From Lachnospiraceae bacterium (lineage in GTDB: Bacteria; Bacillota; Clostridia; Lachnospirales; Lachnospiraceae), in assembly GCA_029063085.1 (NCBI GenBank), contig JAIDOW010000054.1, forward strand, positions 30,100-94,099: a stretch of DNA of 64,000 bases, given 5' to 3'. The position numbers and the translations under genes are program-made. The notes beneath the pieces were generated by a model. That model was given only the letters and a program-made list of their open reading frames with translations, was not told the origin of the DNA and ran no database searches. Positions 52,796 to 61,153 of the stretch are shown here, piece after piece. Position 1 is the stretch's first letter, and the number at the start of each line of letters is the position of its first letter.

Positions 52796-54142
52796 TTATG
52801 CGTAATGGTACTTTTTCCTGTTCTGATTAAGAAGAATCAATGATACGATCATTGTAAGCAATTCCGCTATCGGTACTGCAAGCCACACACCTGTTACACC
52901 TAAAAGATTAGGCAACGTAAGCAACAGCACTGTGATCAATCCGAAGGTCCGCAGGAATGACAAGATTGCTGAAAGCTTCCCATTTGATAATGCTGTAAAT
53001 GTGGCAGAAGTAAAAATATTCAGTCCGCAGAATAGAAAACTAAAGGGGAAAATTAAAAATCCATTTCTTGCTATTTCATAAACGGGTGTCCCTCTTTCTG
53101 AAAAAATATGAACTAATGGAGAGCCCAAAATAAAGGCTATCGCAAAAACAGAGACAGAAACAAAGATAATGAACTGCATACAAATAGAAAATACGTTCTT
53201 TAGCTGTTTTCTGTCCCGTTTCCCATAGTTATAGCTGATGACAGGAGCTACCCCCATAGAAAAACCTATGTAAAGGGTGCTCAATAAAAACTGCGTATAA
53301 ATAATGATTGTGATTGCTGCAACTCCATTCTCACCAAGCAGTTTCATCATAATTTGGTTAAAAAGAAATGTTGTAACTGCTGTTGCTGCTTGACTTACCA
53401 TTTCCGAAAAACCATTCGTACAGCTTTTGACCAATACGGAAATGTCTATGACGGGCTTTCTAAAATGCAAGCTGCTTTTCTTTGAGGAAAAGAATAGTAC
53501 ACCTATTACCGCCGGTATCATATAGCCGATACCTGTACCAAATGCAGCACCTTTAATTCCCATTTGCAATGGCACCATAAAAATATAGTCTAACAAGGTA
53601 TTTGCAATTCCTGCACTTACACCAAGCACCATACCAATTCCGGGACGCCCCGCTGTTATGACTAAATTTTGAAAAAGCACTTGCAATATGCTTGCAGGTG
53701 TGAATAACAGCAGAATAAAAAGGTATTCTTTGCAGTATGGAAATAGAATACTGCTCGCCCCAAGTCCCCAGATAATCCTGTCAACAAAAAACATTCCAAA
53801 GATTGCAATCAATGTGCCTGATAGAATTCCCACGCCGATAATCAGCGTAAAAACCTGTGCTGCCCGCGTATGTTCCCCCGCCCCCATTTTGCGGGCGACG
53901 ATTGCGCTTCCGCCTGTTGCAAGCATGGTTCCAAGACCTACAATCAGATTGACAACAGGGCAGACGATATTCAATGCTGAAAGTGCATTGGTATCTACAA
54001 AGCGAGCTACAAAAATACTGTCCACAACTGTATACAGGCCCATGAATATCATCATTAAAATTGTTGGAAATGCAAATTTCAACAACGATTTTATCGTAAA
54101 GTTTTGTGATAAGGGATTTTCTGCCTGCTGACTATCATTCAT
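52796..54142 (-). CDS. MATE-family efflux transporter
   Basis: A 448-residue membrane protein with about twelve helices, in two homologous halves. 'KFAFPTILMMIFMGLYTVVDSIFVARFVDTNALSALNIVCPV' and 'GTMLATGGSAIVARKMGAGE' are the typical N-terminal MATE motifs. Exports cationic drugs or metabolites using a Na+ or H+ gradient; substrate unknown. TAGGAGGG precedes the ATG. It lies 24 bp downstream of the AraC-GNAT gene on the minus strand, so both are one operon. Confidence 0.93.
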   Translation of the reverse strand: MNDSQQAENPLSQNFTIKSLLKFAFPTILMMIFMGLYTVVDSIFVARFVDTNALSALNIVCPVVNLIVGLGTMLATGGSAIVARKMGAGEHTRAAQVFTLIIGVGILSGTLIAIFGMFFVDRIIWGLGASSILFPYCKEYLFILLLFTPASILQVLFQNLVITAGRPGIGMVLGVSAGIANTLLDYIFMVPLQMGIKGAAFGTGIGYMIPAVIGVLFFSSKKSSLHFRKPVIDISVLVKSCTNGFSEMVSQAATAVTTFLFNQIMMKLLGENGVAAITIIIYTQFLLSTLYIGFSMGVAPVISYNYGKRDRKQLKNVFSICMQFIIFVSVSVFAIAFILGSPLVHIFSERGTPVYEIARNGFLIFPFSFLFCGLNIFTSATFTALSNGKLSAILSFLRTFGLITVLLLTLPNLLGVTGVWLAVPIAELLTMIVSLILLNQNRKKYHYA

Positions 54143-54166
54143 TTTTTTGCCCTCCTATTTTTCATT

Positions 54167-55027
54167 CTAAAATGCGTGATTACAGGGATTGCACAGTGAT
54201 TCCTGCAATATAAAACGCTGTGTCGGATAACCGAACTCAACCAACAGTTCCTCTTCAGCAAAACCAAGACTTCCCCACATTTCACGATAACCAGTATCTG
54301 CTTTATCCCCCGCCCTAAAAGTTGTGACGCTGATCTGTGCAGAACGTGCAAGTTCATACAATACCTTTTCACAAAATGCTTTTGCTATCCCCCTTTTTCG
54401 ATATTGCGGGTGTACTCCAAAGAAATCAATACTTCCGGTTATTTCATTAAATGCCATAATCCCTATTGCAGTTTCAGCGTCTTTCAAAATTAATGCCTGT
54501 TTATTTTTGATGTATTCCTGCAACTGTTCAAGGTATTGGTTCTCGTCCAAATACGGGAAACCGTCAATGACAAGATGGACCAGTTCTATCCATTTGGGTA
54601 TATCTTCTTTTGTTGCAAAAACAATTTTATCCTGCCAATTCTTCTCCTTCAAACTTGTAGGGTTCTCGTTCAAAACATATCTTAGCTGCAATGGATAAAA
54701 TTCTTCTTCCTCCCTGTATTGGTTGGGGGATTTTTTATACATGGCTTTGAAAATATCCGAAAAGGATTGTTGACTTTCATATCCGGCAGAGAGTGCAATT
54801 TCCAAGATTGGTTTGTCAGAAAGAACAAGCAGCTTTGCAGCTTCGGTCAACTGACGACGCTGTACGTAAGTTTGGATTGTCAAACCTACTGAACCTGTGA
54901 ACATTCGGTGCAAATGATATTTTGAATAATGTACAGCTTTTGCAATTGTTTCTAAGTCCAGTTTTTCATGCAGGTGGCTTTCGATATAGTCGATTGCCGC
55001 CATTACATTTTTGATATTTCCTAGCAT
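54167..55027 (-). CDS. AraC-type HTH fused to a GNAT acetyltransferase
   Basis: A 286-residue fusion. Residues 1-~105 are an AraC double HTH ('AAIDYIESHLHEKLDLETIAKAVHYSKYHLHRMF', 'ILEIALSAGYESQQSFSDIFKAMYKKSPNQYR'). Residues ~130-275 form a GNAT fold with acetyl-CoA loop 'DFFGVHPQYRKRGIAKAFCEKVL'. In place of the sugar- or effector-binding domain typical of AraC proteins there is an enzyme, which may detect or acetylate the ligand. Upstream of, and likely controlling, the MATE gene. AAGGAGG precedes the ATG. Confidence 0.9.
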   Translation of the reverse strand: MLGNIKNVMAAIDYIESHLHEKLDLETIAKAVHYSKYHLHRMFTGSVGLTIQTYVQRRQLTEAAKLLVLSDKPILEIALSAGYESQQSFSDIFKAMYKKSPNQYREEEEFYPLQLRYVLNENPTSLKEKNWQDKIVFATKEDIPKWIELVHLVIDGFPYLDENQYLEQLQEYIKNKQALILKDAETAIGIMAFNEITGSIDFFGVHPQYRKRGIAKAFCEKVLYELARSAQISVTTFRAGDKADTGYREMWGSLGFAEEELLVEFGYPTQRFILQESLCNPCNHAF

Positions 55028-55136
55028 TGCCCTTCCTCCTTTCTCTATATATTATAACAGGATATTTTATTTTTCTTTTCATATATCTTGCGGTTTTAAT
55101 GGCAATTTTTTTCTGACACGTAGATCATTAGGGCAC

Positions 55137-55182
55137 ATAAAAAGGAAAAGACGGTACAGCCCTTATATTGGGATATACCGCC
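55137..55182 (-). terminator. Terminator of the beta-propeller gene
   Basis: On the minus strand, stem GGCGGTA / TACCGTC (one G-U) with an inner CCC / GGG pairing, then TTTTCCTTTTT. The rest of 55028-55299 holds element A3. Confidence 0.7.
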
Positions 55183-55215
55183 TTACTATAGAAAATCTTT
55201 CCTATGACTAAAAAT

Positions 55216-55303
55216 AAATTCTTGTGTTGATTTTACCAGAAACAGCTTTCAACATGAGCCTTGAAAAGTGTAAGCTGTGGGAAAATACTTTGCTGTTTCT
55301 CAA
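55216..55303 (-). repeat. Fold-back element A3 (half copy)
   Basis: Matches the left arm of A2 from AAATTCTTGTGTTGATT through CTTTCAACATGAG and AAGCTGTGG to CTGTTTCTC; the opposite arm is missing. Its inner edge overlaps the stop codon of the beta-propeller gene (TCA on the plus strand at 55300-55302). Read in the direction of that gene it lies in the same orientation as A1 and A4. Confidence 0.75.
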
Positions 55304-57516
55304 TTAAAGTACACAAGGGCGATTGGGTTCTCGGAACCGATTTTGTAGCTGGAGATGGATTTGTTGGTTGCAAGGTAGAAATAATCTCCTATATACAGTC
55401 CTCTTACAGCATCAGATTCATACTCTGAGCCGTCATTTACTTCATACGAGGCGGTTTGAATAAATCCATCTTTCGCGTCATAGGTGTAGGTTGCATAATA
55501 ATAACCGTATTGATAATCCTTTGTTTTTGATCCGTAATACAGGAATCCAAAGATATTCTTTTCAGGATCGATCATAATGGCTTTATGGTTGTAAAGAGCA
55601 TAGCTAAAATCGGAGTTTTCTATGATATATTTATCTTTTTCCTTCACATCGGAAGGATTGCTGATATCAAACATGGAAAGCTTAAGTCCTAAAAATTCCT
55701 GAGTATTGGGATCCGTTTCTTGACCGATACCAAGCAGCATATCTTTGCTATAAAAATGCAGATAATTTGAAAATCCGGGGATTTTTAATGCACCCAGAAT
55801 TTTTGGCTCTGCCGGGTCTGATAAATCTACCGAAAAGAGCGGATCGGTATTCCTGTAGGTGACAAAATATCCGATATCGCCCATAAATCTTGCTGAATAA
55901 ATTTGTTCTCCTGGGGCAAGACCGGTCAGTTTTCCGGTTAATTCCATTTTTTCATCCAGAATGTATAGTGCATTTACATCCTCAACTATCGGATTATTTG
56001 CGGTATTATCGGATGCTATATCAATATTACTGCGAAGCAGGGAAATGTTGTTCGCCGGTATTGTGGCAACAATTCTCAAATGTCCATTATATTCACTAAG
56101 AGCAAAAGAGTCATACAGATATCCGGTAACAACAGCACTGTTTCCTACTGTAAGTTTGCCTTTTTCATACCCAAGCTTCATAATTTCCGTTTTTGTTATG
56201 TCTGAATAAATGGTGGCATAAAAGTAAATGGAAGAATCACTGACATAAGAGGAACCGCCTGCGGTTGGAATCGCTTTGGTGTCTGTAAAATCTTCAGGAT
56301 TCTTTAAATTTAAACTGGTTACCACATAAGTTGTCTGCATGACTACATCTTTTGGATAATAGATGTTACGGCATGCAATAGTTTCTCCGTTGATTGATGG
56401 AATATATTTTTCATATTCTTTCTTGTCAGCCAGAGAAGTATCGGAAAAATTGCTGATGGTATAAAGATATCCGTTACTGATGCGGGAACTTTCATACCAG
56501 CCTGATTGGGTCAGTGTCTTAATTTTTTGGGGTTTTGATTTGTCTTTTAGGTCATATATTACAATTACGCTGTCATTTTTAGCAGGAACTGCGGTATAGT
56601 TGCTTTTTGAATACATCAGTATCAGTTTGTCGTTATAAAGATAAAACTCATGGAACTGGATATGGTCATCATTGTCTTTTTTCGTTATAATATCGTCTAA
56701 ATCAAATGAGGTAACGGCACTGAGATTCCCATTTTCAGCTTTTGTGATGGTAAGACGATAGGTAGTGTATCCTGTAGCATTATCGAAACCGGATATGACT
56801 TTATAAATGTAGGTTCCGTCTGTTTTAATGATATCGCCTTCATCAACATTTTTTTCCTGCGTATTAGTGGCAGAATAATCTTTTTCTGATTTGGCACTAC
56901 TTGATTCTTTCATTTCCGCAGAATTAGTGATAGCACTGCGGTCATTAAATCCACCGCCAGATTGTTCTGAAAAATCACTGACAGATTCTGCTGCATCTTC
57001 TTCAATAGCCCCCGTTATATTATCATAAGTTGTAACATCGGAAATGCTGTCATAGTAAGCGTCATATGCGGATTTTAGTGTATCATAATAATCATCATAG
57101 CTGGAAGGGGACTGTAGGTTAGCCTGATAGGCAATCTCTTTTTCAGGGTCCTTGTTTCCTTTACTGTTTGAGGTATTATCATCGGTCTCAGAAGTGGTGG
57201 TATCTACAGAGTTAAAATCCTCATGCTGATCAGAACGCAGCCGGAAAATGCTAAAGCTGCTAACTAAGCATAGAATTACACAGGCAGCAGCGGTAAAACG
57301 GCGGATAAAGCGAGGGCTGGGAGCAGGTGCTTTTGAAATGCTATTGACTCCGGATGCTTTGCTGTGCTCTGTGTGATTTGTGGATTGTGATGTATGTTTA
57401 TTCCATTCTATATTTTCGTCCAGCATCTTTTTCATTGAATCAGGAGAAATGCTGTCCGGGATAGGTAAATCTTTAGTTTTTTCTTCAATGTTATGAATGA
57501 TATCCTGTTCTTTCAT
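55300..57516 (-). CDS. Membrane-anchored beta-propeller protein, probable anti-sigma partner
   Basis: A 738-residue protein: about 70 cytosolic residues ('MKEQDIIHNIEEKTKDLPIPDSISPDSMKKML'), one membrane helix ('FTAAACVILCLVSSFSIF'), a Ser/Asp-rich linker, and a large extracytoplasmic domain of the secreted C-terminal beta-propeller family (PF09826 as I recall), with 'TYIYKVISGF', 'YFVTYRNTDPLFSVDLSDPAEPKILG' and similar blade repeats. Its start overlaps the ECF sigma gene by 4 bp (ATGA). This position and topology are those of an anti-sigma factor whose propeller senses an outside signal. No zinc HxxxCxxC motif is present in the cytosolic part. Confidence 0.82.
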   Translation of the reverse strand: MKEQDIIHNIEEKTKDLPIPDSISPDSMKKMLDENIEWNKHTSQSTNHTEHSKASGVNSISKAPAPSPRFIRRFTAAACVILCLVSSFSIFRLRSDQHEDFNSVDTTTSETDDNTSNSKGNKDPEKEIAYQANLQSPSSYDDYYDTLKSAYDAYYDSISDVTTYDNITGAIEEDAAESVSDFSEQSGGGFNDRSAITNSAEMKESSSAKSEKDYSATNTQEKNVDEGDIIKTDGTYIYKVISGFDNATGYTTYRLTITKAENGNLSAVTSFDLDDIITKKDNDDHIQFHEFYLYNDKLILMYSKSNYTAVPAKNDSVIVIYDLKDKSKPQKIKTLTQSGWYESSRISNGYLYTISNFSDTSLADKKEYEKYIPSINGETIACRNIYYPKDVVMQTTYVVTSLNLKNPEDFTDTKAIPTAGGSSYVSDSSIYFYATIYSDITKTEIMKLGYEKGKLTVGNSAVVTGYLYDSFALSEYNGHLRIVATIPANNISLLRSNIDIASDNTANNPIVEDVNALYILDEKMELTGKLTGLAPGEQIYSARFMGDIGYFVTYRNTDPLFSVDLSDPAEPKILGALKIPGFSNYLHFYSKDMLLGIGQETDPNTQEFLGLKLSMFDISNPSDVKEKDKYIIENSDFSYALYNHKAIMIDPEKNIFGFLYYGSKTKDYQYGYYYATYTYDAKDGFIQTASYEVNDGSEYESDAVRGLYIGDYFYLATNKSISSYKIGSENPIALVYFN

Positions 57517-58046
57517 GCGAAATCCTCCTTTAAATAGTGTGACATTTTAGTAAAAGCACGGCTTTTGGCAGAGCGTATTGTACCCTCAGTACTTTTCAAA
57601 ATTTTTGCTGTTTCACGGCTGGTATAGCCGGCAAAGACCATAAGGGAAATTATCATTTTCTCAGTTTCGTTGAGGGCGGAAAAAGCCGCCTGAACATCTA
57701 ACATTGCTGCATAAGGGCAGTCTTCCTTTATAAGATTACTTTCAGTTATATCCTGTTTGATATGCTCCCTGTCTTTGATATATGCTGCCTGCTGGCGTTT
57801 ACATTTAATCGCCAGTATCCGAAAAATCCAGGATTTAAATTTGGAAGGCTGTTTTAGATTTTTAATACCGGTAAAAGCATCTAAAACTGTTTCACTGATG
57901 ACATCTTCCGCATCCTGTTCATTTCCAAGTATATAGTAGGCAAATCGGTACATATCCTTGTAATATAGTTCATATAATTTGCAAAATGAAGAGGAATCTC
58001 CATTTCTGGCGAGCAAGACATGAGCTTTGATTTCTTCATTATTCAA
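57513..58046 (-). CDS. ECF-type RNA polymerase sigma factor
   Basis: A 177-residue sigma-70 family protein with region 2 ('CKLYELYYKDMYRFAYYILGNEQDAEDVISETVLDAFTGIKNL') and region 4 ('LNETEKMIISLMVFAGYTSRETAKILKSTEGTIRSAKSRAFTKM'); no region 3, hence ECF. Translationally coupled to the beta-propeller gene. The promoter it reads and its regulon are unknown; autoregulation is likely. GGAGGTG precedes the ATG. Confidence 0.92.
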   Translation of the reverse strand: MNNEEIKAHVLLARNGDSSSFCKLYELYYKDMYRFAYYILGNEQDAEDVISETVLDAFTGIKNLKQPSKFKSWIFRILAIKCKRQQAAYIKDREHIKQDITESNLIKEDCPYAAMLDVQAAFSALNETEKMIISLMVFAGYTSRETAKILKSTEGTIRSAKSRAFTKMSHYLKEDFA

Positions 58047-58129
58047 TCGCTTTTCACCTCCGTTAGTTATATCTGGTGTTGATTCCTGCGGGCAATGAGC
58101 CGGATAGCTGTACTTGTAACAGATAATTG

Positions 58130-58178
58130 GCGACTGCCGCGAGGGTCACATGCCCCGTTGCTTGCAGCGGGGTTGTCG
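58130..58178. other. Structured GC-rich element before the ECF sigma gene
   Basis: In the 298 bp gap 58047-58344: GCGAC...GTCG enclose CCCCGTTG-CTTG-CAGCGGGG (58153-58172). The G+C-rich block stands out from the AT-rich surroundings and lies 85 bp upstream of the sigma gene start. Could be a leader structure or a small repeat. Confidence 0.4.
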
Positions 58179-58333
58179 ATTAAGAGTACTCACTTATTAG
58201 TGTAAAAAAATGATTCAGGTGTTGCATGAAATTTTACAAATTGTTCCCGGCCAATCTGAATATATGCAAAGGAAGCAAATTTATATATTCATGGAAAATT
58301 TGTGATATGGACTTCGTAAGAAAATATATAAGG

Positions 58334-58366
58334 AAACCCTGAAATCACGGTTCGGAATCAGGGTTT
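58334..58366 (-). terminator. Terminator overlapping the end of the 210-residue protein gene
   Basis: Stem AAACCCTGA / TCAGGGTTT; the stop codon lies in the loop. T-rich sequence flanks it on both sides. Confidence 0.6.
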
Positions 58367-58977
58367 TTCAGATTACTAAGTTTATTGAGGATTACTTTGC
58401 CGCTGATAGAGCTTTTGTCAGGAATCTTATCATATAACGCTGTGAAATGCTCGGTATCATTATGGTTCAGGTAGTATTGTCCCAGCAGATAATAGGTGCC
58501 TGAAATATCGGTTCCTATGGAAATGCAATATTCCAGTACGGCAACGGCCTTATCAGGGTATTCCTCGTAGATACATTCTGCCAGCAGCTGAAGGGTTCGG
58601 ATGTAACGGGAATAATTCTGGTCGTAAATGGAAAGCAGTTCAAGGTTGGCGGGACCATAAGCTTTTTTTAAATCCGTATTGGAGATTCCGATCAGATTTA
58701 ACATGCGTTTTTCGGCAAGGCTTAAAATTTCTTTTTTATATTCAGCAATCTGTAATTGCTTTTTTGCGTCATTTAAGGTAATATCAAAGGGAAAAGACTG
58801 GACGGGAACTTCAATATAAGGAAGATCTGAGATGTCTTTTTTACGGGTGCTGTTTGCCTCATCTTCATGGGCAAGATAGGAACTAACGGATTCCTTAAAA
58901 GTACTCTTGCTTTTTTTGATATTATGGCTCAGAACCCATAATAATATTAATATAATTGGAATAAGTACAATTCTCAT
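58345..58977 (-). CDS. Membrane-anchored TPR-like protein, unknown function
   Basis: A 210-residue protein with an N-terminal membrane helix ('IVLIPIILILLWVLS') and a helical soluble part that looks like degenerate tetratricopeptide repeats ('LLAECIYEEYPDKAVAVLEYCISIGTDISGTYYLLGQYYLNHND'). No catalytic motif. It may act as a scaffold at the membrane. AAAGGAT precedes the ATG. Divergent from a 37-residue membrane peptide gene. Confidence 0.65.
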   Translation of the reverse strand: MRIVLIPIILILLWVLSHNIKKSKSTFKESVSSYLAHEDEANSTRKKDISDLPYIEVPVQSFPFDITLNDAKKQLQIAEYKKEILSLAEKRMLNLIGISNTDLKKAYGPANLELLSIYDQNYSRYIRTLQLLAECIYEEYPDKAVAVLEYCISIGTDISGTYYLLGQYYLNHNDTEHFTALYDKIPDKSSISGKVILNKLSNLKNPDSEP

Positions 58978-59008
58978 AGTATGATCCTTTCAGAAAAGAG
59001 GTGTAAGT

Positions 59009-59122
59009 ATGTTTAATTTCAGTAACAAAAAGAAACAGCGCATTATATCTTCAGTTATTGCTATTGTACTGGTATTAGCAATGGTAATAAGCTGTATTGT
59101 TACAACTGTTGGTGGTTTCTAG
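59009..59122 (+). CDS. 37-residue single-span membrane peptide
   Basis: Below the ORF-track cutoff. AGAGGTG lies 8 bp before the ATG. The peptide has a basic N-terminus ('MFNFSNKKKQRIISS') and one membrane helix ('VIAIVLVLAMVISCIVTTV'), and a rho-independent terminator follows 21 bp after the stop. I recall similar small peptides in Lachnospiraceae, but no function. Confidence 0.65.
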   Translation: MFNFSNKKKQRIISSVIAIVLVLAMVISCIVTTVGGF

Positions 59123-59143
59123 TGTAATTGGAAAACAGCAGAA

Positions 59144-59178
59144 AGAAGTGTATATATCTTGATATACGCTTCTTTTTA
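59144..59178 (+). terminator. Terminator of the membrane peptide gene
   Basis: Twelve-pair stem AGAAGTGTATAT / ATATACGCTTCT (one mismatch or G-U) followed by TTTTATTT. Confidence 0.82.
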
Positions 59179-59179
59179 T

Positions 59180-59255
59180 TTGCGAGGAAGGCATAAGCCA
59201 AGCTGGAATGCCTGCATTCCGTTTGGTACCGTCTTCGGACGCGAGGAACTCGCAA
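59180..59255. other. Hairpin-rich non-coding segment
   Basis: In the 436 bp gap 59179-59614: TTGCGAG (59180) pairs with CTCGCAA (59249), enclosing the perfect hairpin GGAATGC-CT-GCATTCC (59205-59220). The remainder of the gap holds one doubtful small ORF and the VanW promoter. Confidence 0.45.
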
Positions 59256-59361
59256 AGTGTGTTTCTCATCGTTATTCATAGAATATACAGAATCAGCAGG
59301 AAAAAGTCAAATCATTACCAGGGGAATTAAATGAAAGGATGAAAAGGAGGATGAAGAAATA

Positions 59362-59451
59362 ATGAACAGGTATTTTAAAGGATCTGCTAAGATTAAACAA
59401 CAGATTCAGGGAAAAGAAAAGGCCTGTAAAAGGGTGGGAGATGCTGGATAA
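59362..59451 (+). CDS. Doubtful 29-residue ORF
   Basis: Basic peptide 'MNRYFKGSAKIKQQIQGKEK...' preceded by AAGGAGGATGAAGAAATA, which supplies a strong Shine-Dalgarno, although that site could equally serve a two-codon ATGAAGAAATAA. Nothing recognised. Confidence 0.25.
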   Translation: MNRYFKGSAKIKQQIQGKEKACKRVGDAG

Positions 59452-59539
59452 GAATAAATAAAAGTTTTTATCATATTGCTGAATAGAGTCGGAAAAAATT
59501 CAAAATCTTAGTAAAATATGACAGAATTCGGATAAAGCC

Positions 59540-59567
59540 TTGAAAAGATATAGGTTTGTGTTAAAAT
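59540..59567 (+). promoter_or_regulatory. Promoter of the VanW gene
   Basis: TTGAAA and TAAAAT with a 16 bp spacer, 56 bp before the ATG at 59624. Confidence 0.5.
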
Positions 59568-59623
59568 AATTCATGTATAAAATTAAGGTTAGCTAAGAAT
59601 ATATAATTTGAGGAATGATTGCT

Positions 59624-61153
59624 ATGAAGAGACGAAATATTTTAAAGGTATTTTTATTTTTGTTATTAGCGGGAACAGTTTCCGCATCGGCTTATCATGT
59701 TGCTGCGGCCCAGTCAGATAAGGATAAGCAGACAATATATGCTGGGGTGTATTTGGATGGGGTATATGTAGGAGGCTTGACCAAGGAAGAGGCAATGGAA
59801 GAATATGACAAGTATATTGACGGAGTGGAGGATTTGAAGTTAACCTTTACTACAAAAGCGGGTTCCTATGCCACTACATTAGATGAGATTGGTGTTTCCG
59901 TATCTGTTGAGAATGCGGTGAATACGGCGTTTAATTATGGTCGTCAGGGTAATATATTAACCCGGTATAAAGAGATTAAGGCATTAGAAGAAGAGAATGT
60001 TGTATTGATTCCTGAAAAGGAGTTTGATGAAGAGAAATTAAGGGACAAGCTGGAGAATGAAACCGGTGATATTGTAACAGAGCCCAAGAATGCGTCCATT
60101 GCAAGACAGGATGGAGAATTTATTGTATATGCCGGCGAAGTTGGAACAACGATTAAGATTGATGAGACTATAAAAGAGGTAAAAGATATTTTTGCCAAGG
60201 AATGGGAGCAGAAGGATATTAAGCTTTCGGCAGTAGTGGAAGAGAAACAGCCCCAGTATACAACGGAAGATTTTAATAAAATAGAACATGTGCTGGGACA
60301 GGCAGTAACCGGCTATAATTCGGGACAGACTAACCGGTCTAAGAATCTGGCAACAGGCGCAAGCAAGATAAGCGGAACAGTGTTGATGCCAGGAGAGCAG
60401 TTTTCTATGTATAATACAGTATCACCATTTACGGAGGAGAATGGTTATGCGGATGCCGGGCAATATGTGAACGATGAACTGGTAGAAGGTATGGGTGGAG
60501 GAATCTGTCAGGTATCTACCACGTTATATAATGCAGTGTTGAAAGCGGAACTTCAGGTAGATGAGAGATATCCACATTCCCTTACTGTCAGTTATGTGGA
60601 TTTGTCTAAAGATGCTGCAATTGCCGGAGACTATATGGATTTTAAGTTTACAAATGACACAGAATATCCGATTTATATAGACGGATATGCAGGCGGAGGA
60701 TCTATTTCTTTTGCCATTTATGGTCATGATGACAGACCGGCTAATCGTACGATTTCATTTGAATCCAAGGTTATAGAGACAAAGGAGCCGGGCGAACCGG
60801 AAGAAATAGAAGATGATACGTTAGAAGAAGGAAAGACCGTGACAGAGCAGTCAGCACATACCGGTTATTATGCAGAACTTTGGAAGCATATTTATATTGA
60901 CGGAGAGTTGACGGATTCTGTTAAAGTAAATGGCAGCCAGTATAGGGCGACAGCGGCTAAGATTCGGGTAGGAACGAAGAAAGTGGAAAAGAAAGACGAC
61001 AAAAAGAAAGACGACAAAAAGAAAGATGATGATCCAGATAAAACACCAGCTACATCGGAAGAACCCACTACATCGGAAGAACCGACAGATACCCCGGACA
61101 CGCCTGAGGGTATTGCGATGCCGATAGGAGCAAGGAAAGAGGAAAAAGAATGA
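59624..61153 (+). CDS. Secreted VanW-family protein
   Basis: About 509 residues: signal peptide ('ILKVFLFLLLAGTVSASAYHVAAA'), a YoaR-like putative peptidoglycan-binding domain ('YAGVYLDGVYVGGLTKEEAMEE'), the VanW domain ('FSMYNTVSPFTEENGYADAGQYVNDELVEGMGGGICQVSTTLYNAVLKAE'), a G5-like part and a low-complexity Lys/Asp then Thr/Ser/Glu/Pro tail that would span the wall. Function in peptidoglycan is presumed, not shown. The TTT/GAGGA site favours 59624 over the ORF-track ATG at 59615. Overlaps the next gene by 4 bp. Confidence 0.88.
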   Translation: MKRRNILKVFLFLLLAGTVSASAYHVAAAQSDKDKQTIYAGVYLDGVYVGGLTKEEAMEEYDKYIDGVEDLKLTFTTKAGSYATTLDEIGVSVSVENAVNTAFNYGRQGNILTRYKEIKALEEENVVLIPEKEFDEEKLRDKLENETGDIVTEPKNASIARQDGEFIVYAGEVGTTIKIDETIKEVKDIFAKEWEQKDIKLSAVVEEKQPQYTTEDFNKIEHVLGQAVTGYNSGQTNRSKNLATGASKISGTVLMPGEQFSMYNTVSPFTEENGYADAGQYVNDELVEGMGGGICQVSTTLYNAVLKAELQVDERYPHSLTVSYVDLSKDAAIAGDYMDFKFTNDTEYPIYIDGYAGGGSISFAIYGHDDRPANRTISFESKVIETKEPGEPEEIEDDTLEEGKTVTEQSAHTGYYAELWKHIYIDGELTDSVKVNGSQYRATAAKIRVGTKKVEKKDDKKKDDKKKDDDPDKTPATSEEPTTSEEPTDTPDTPEGIAMPIGARKEEKE

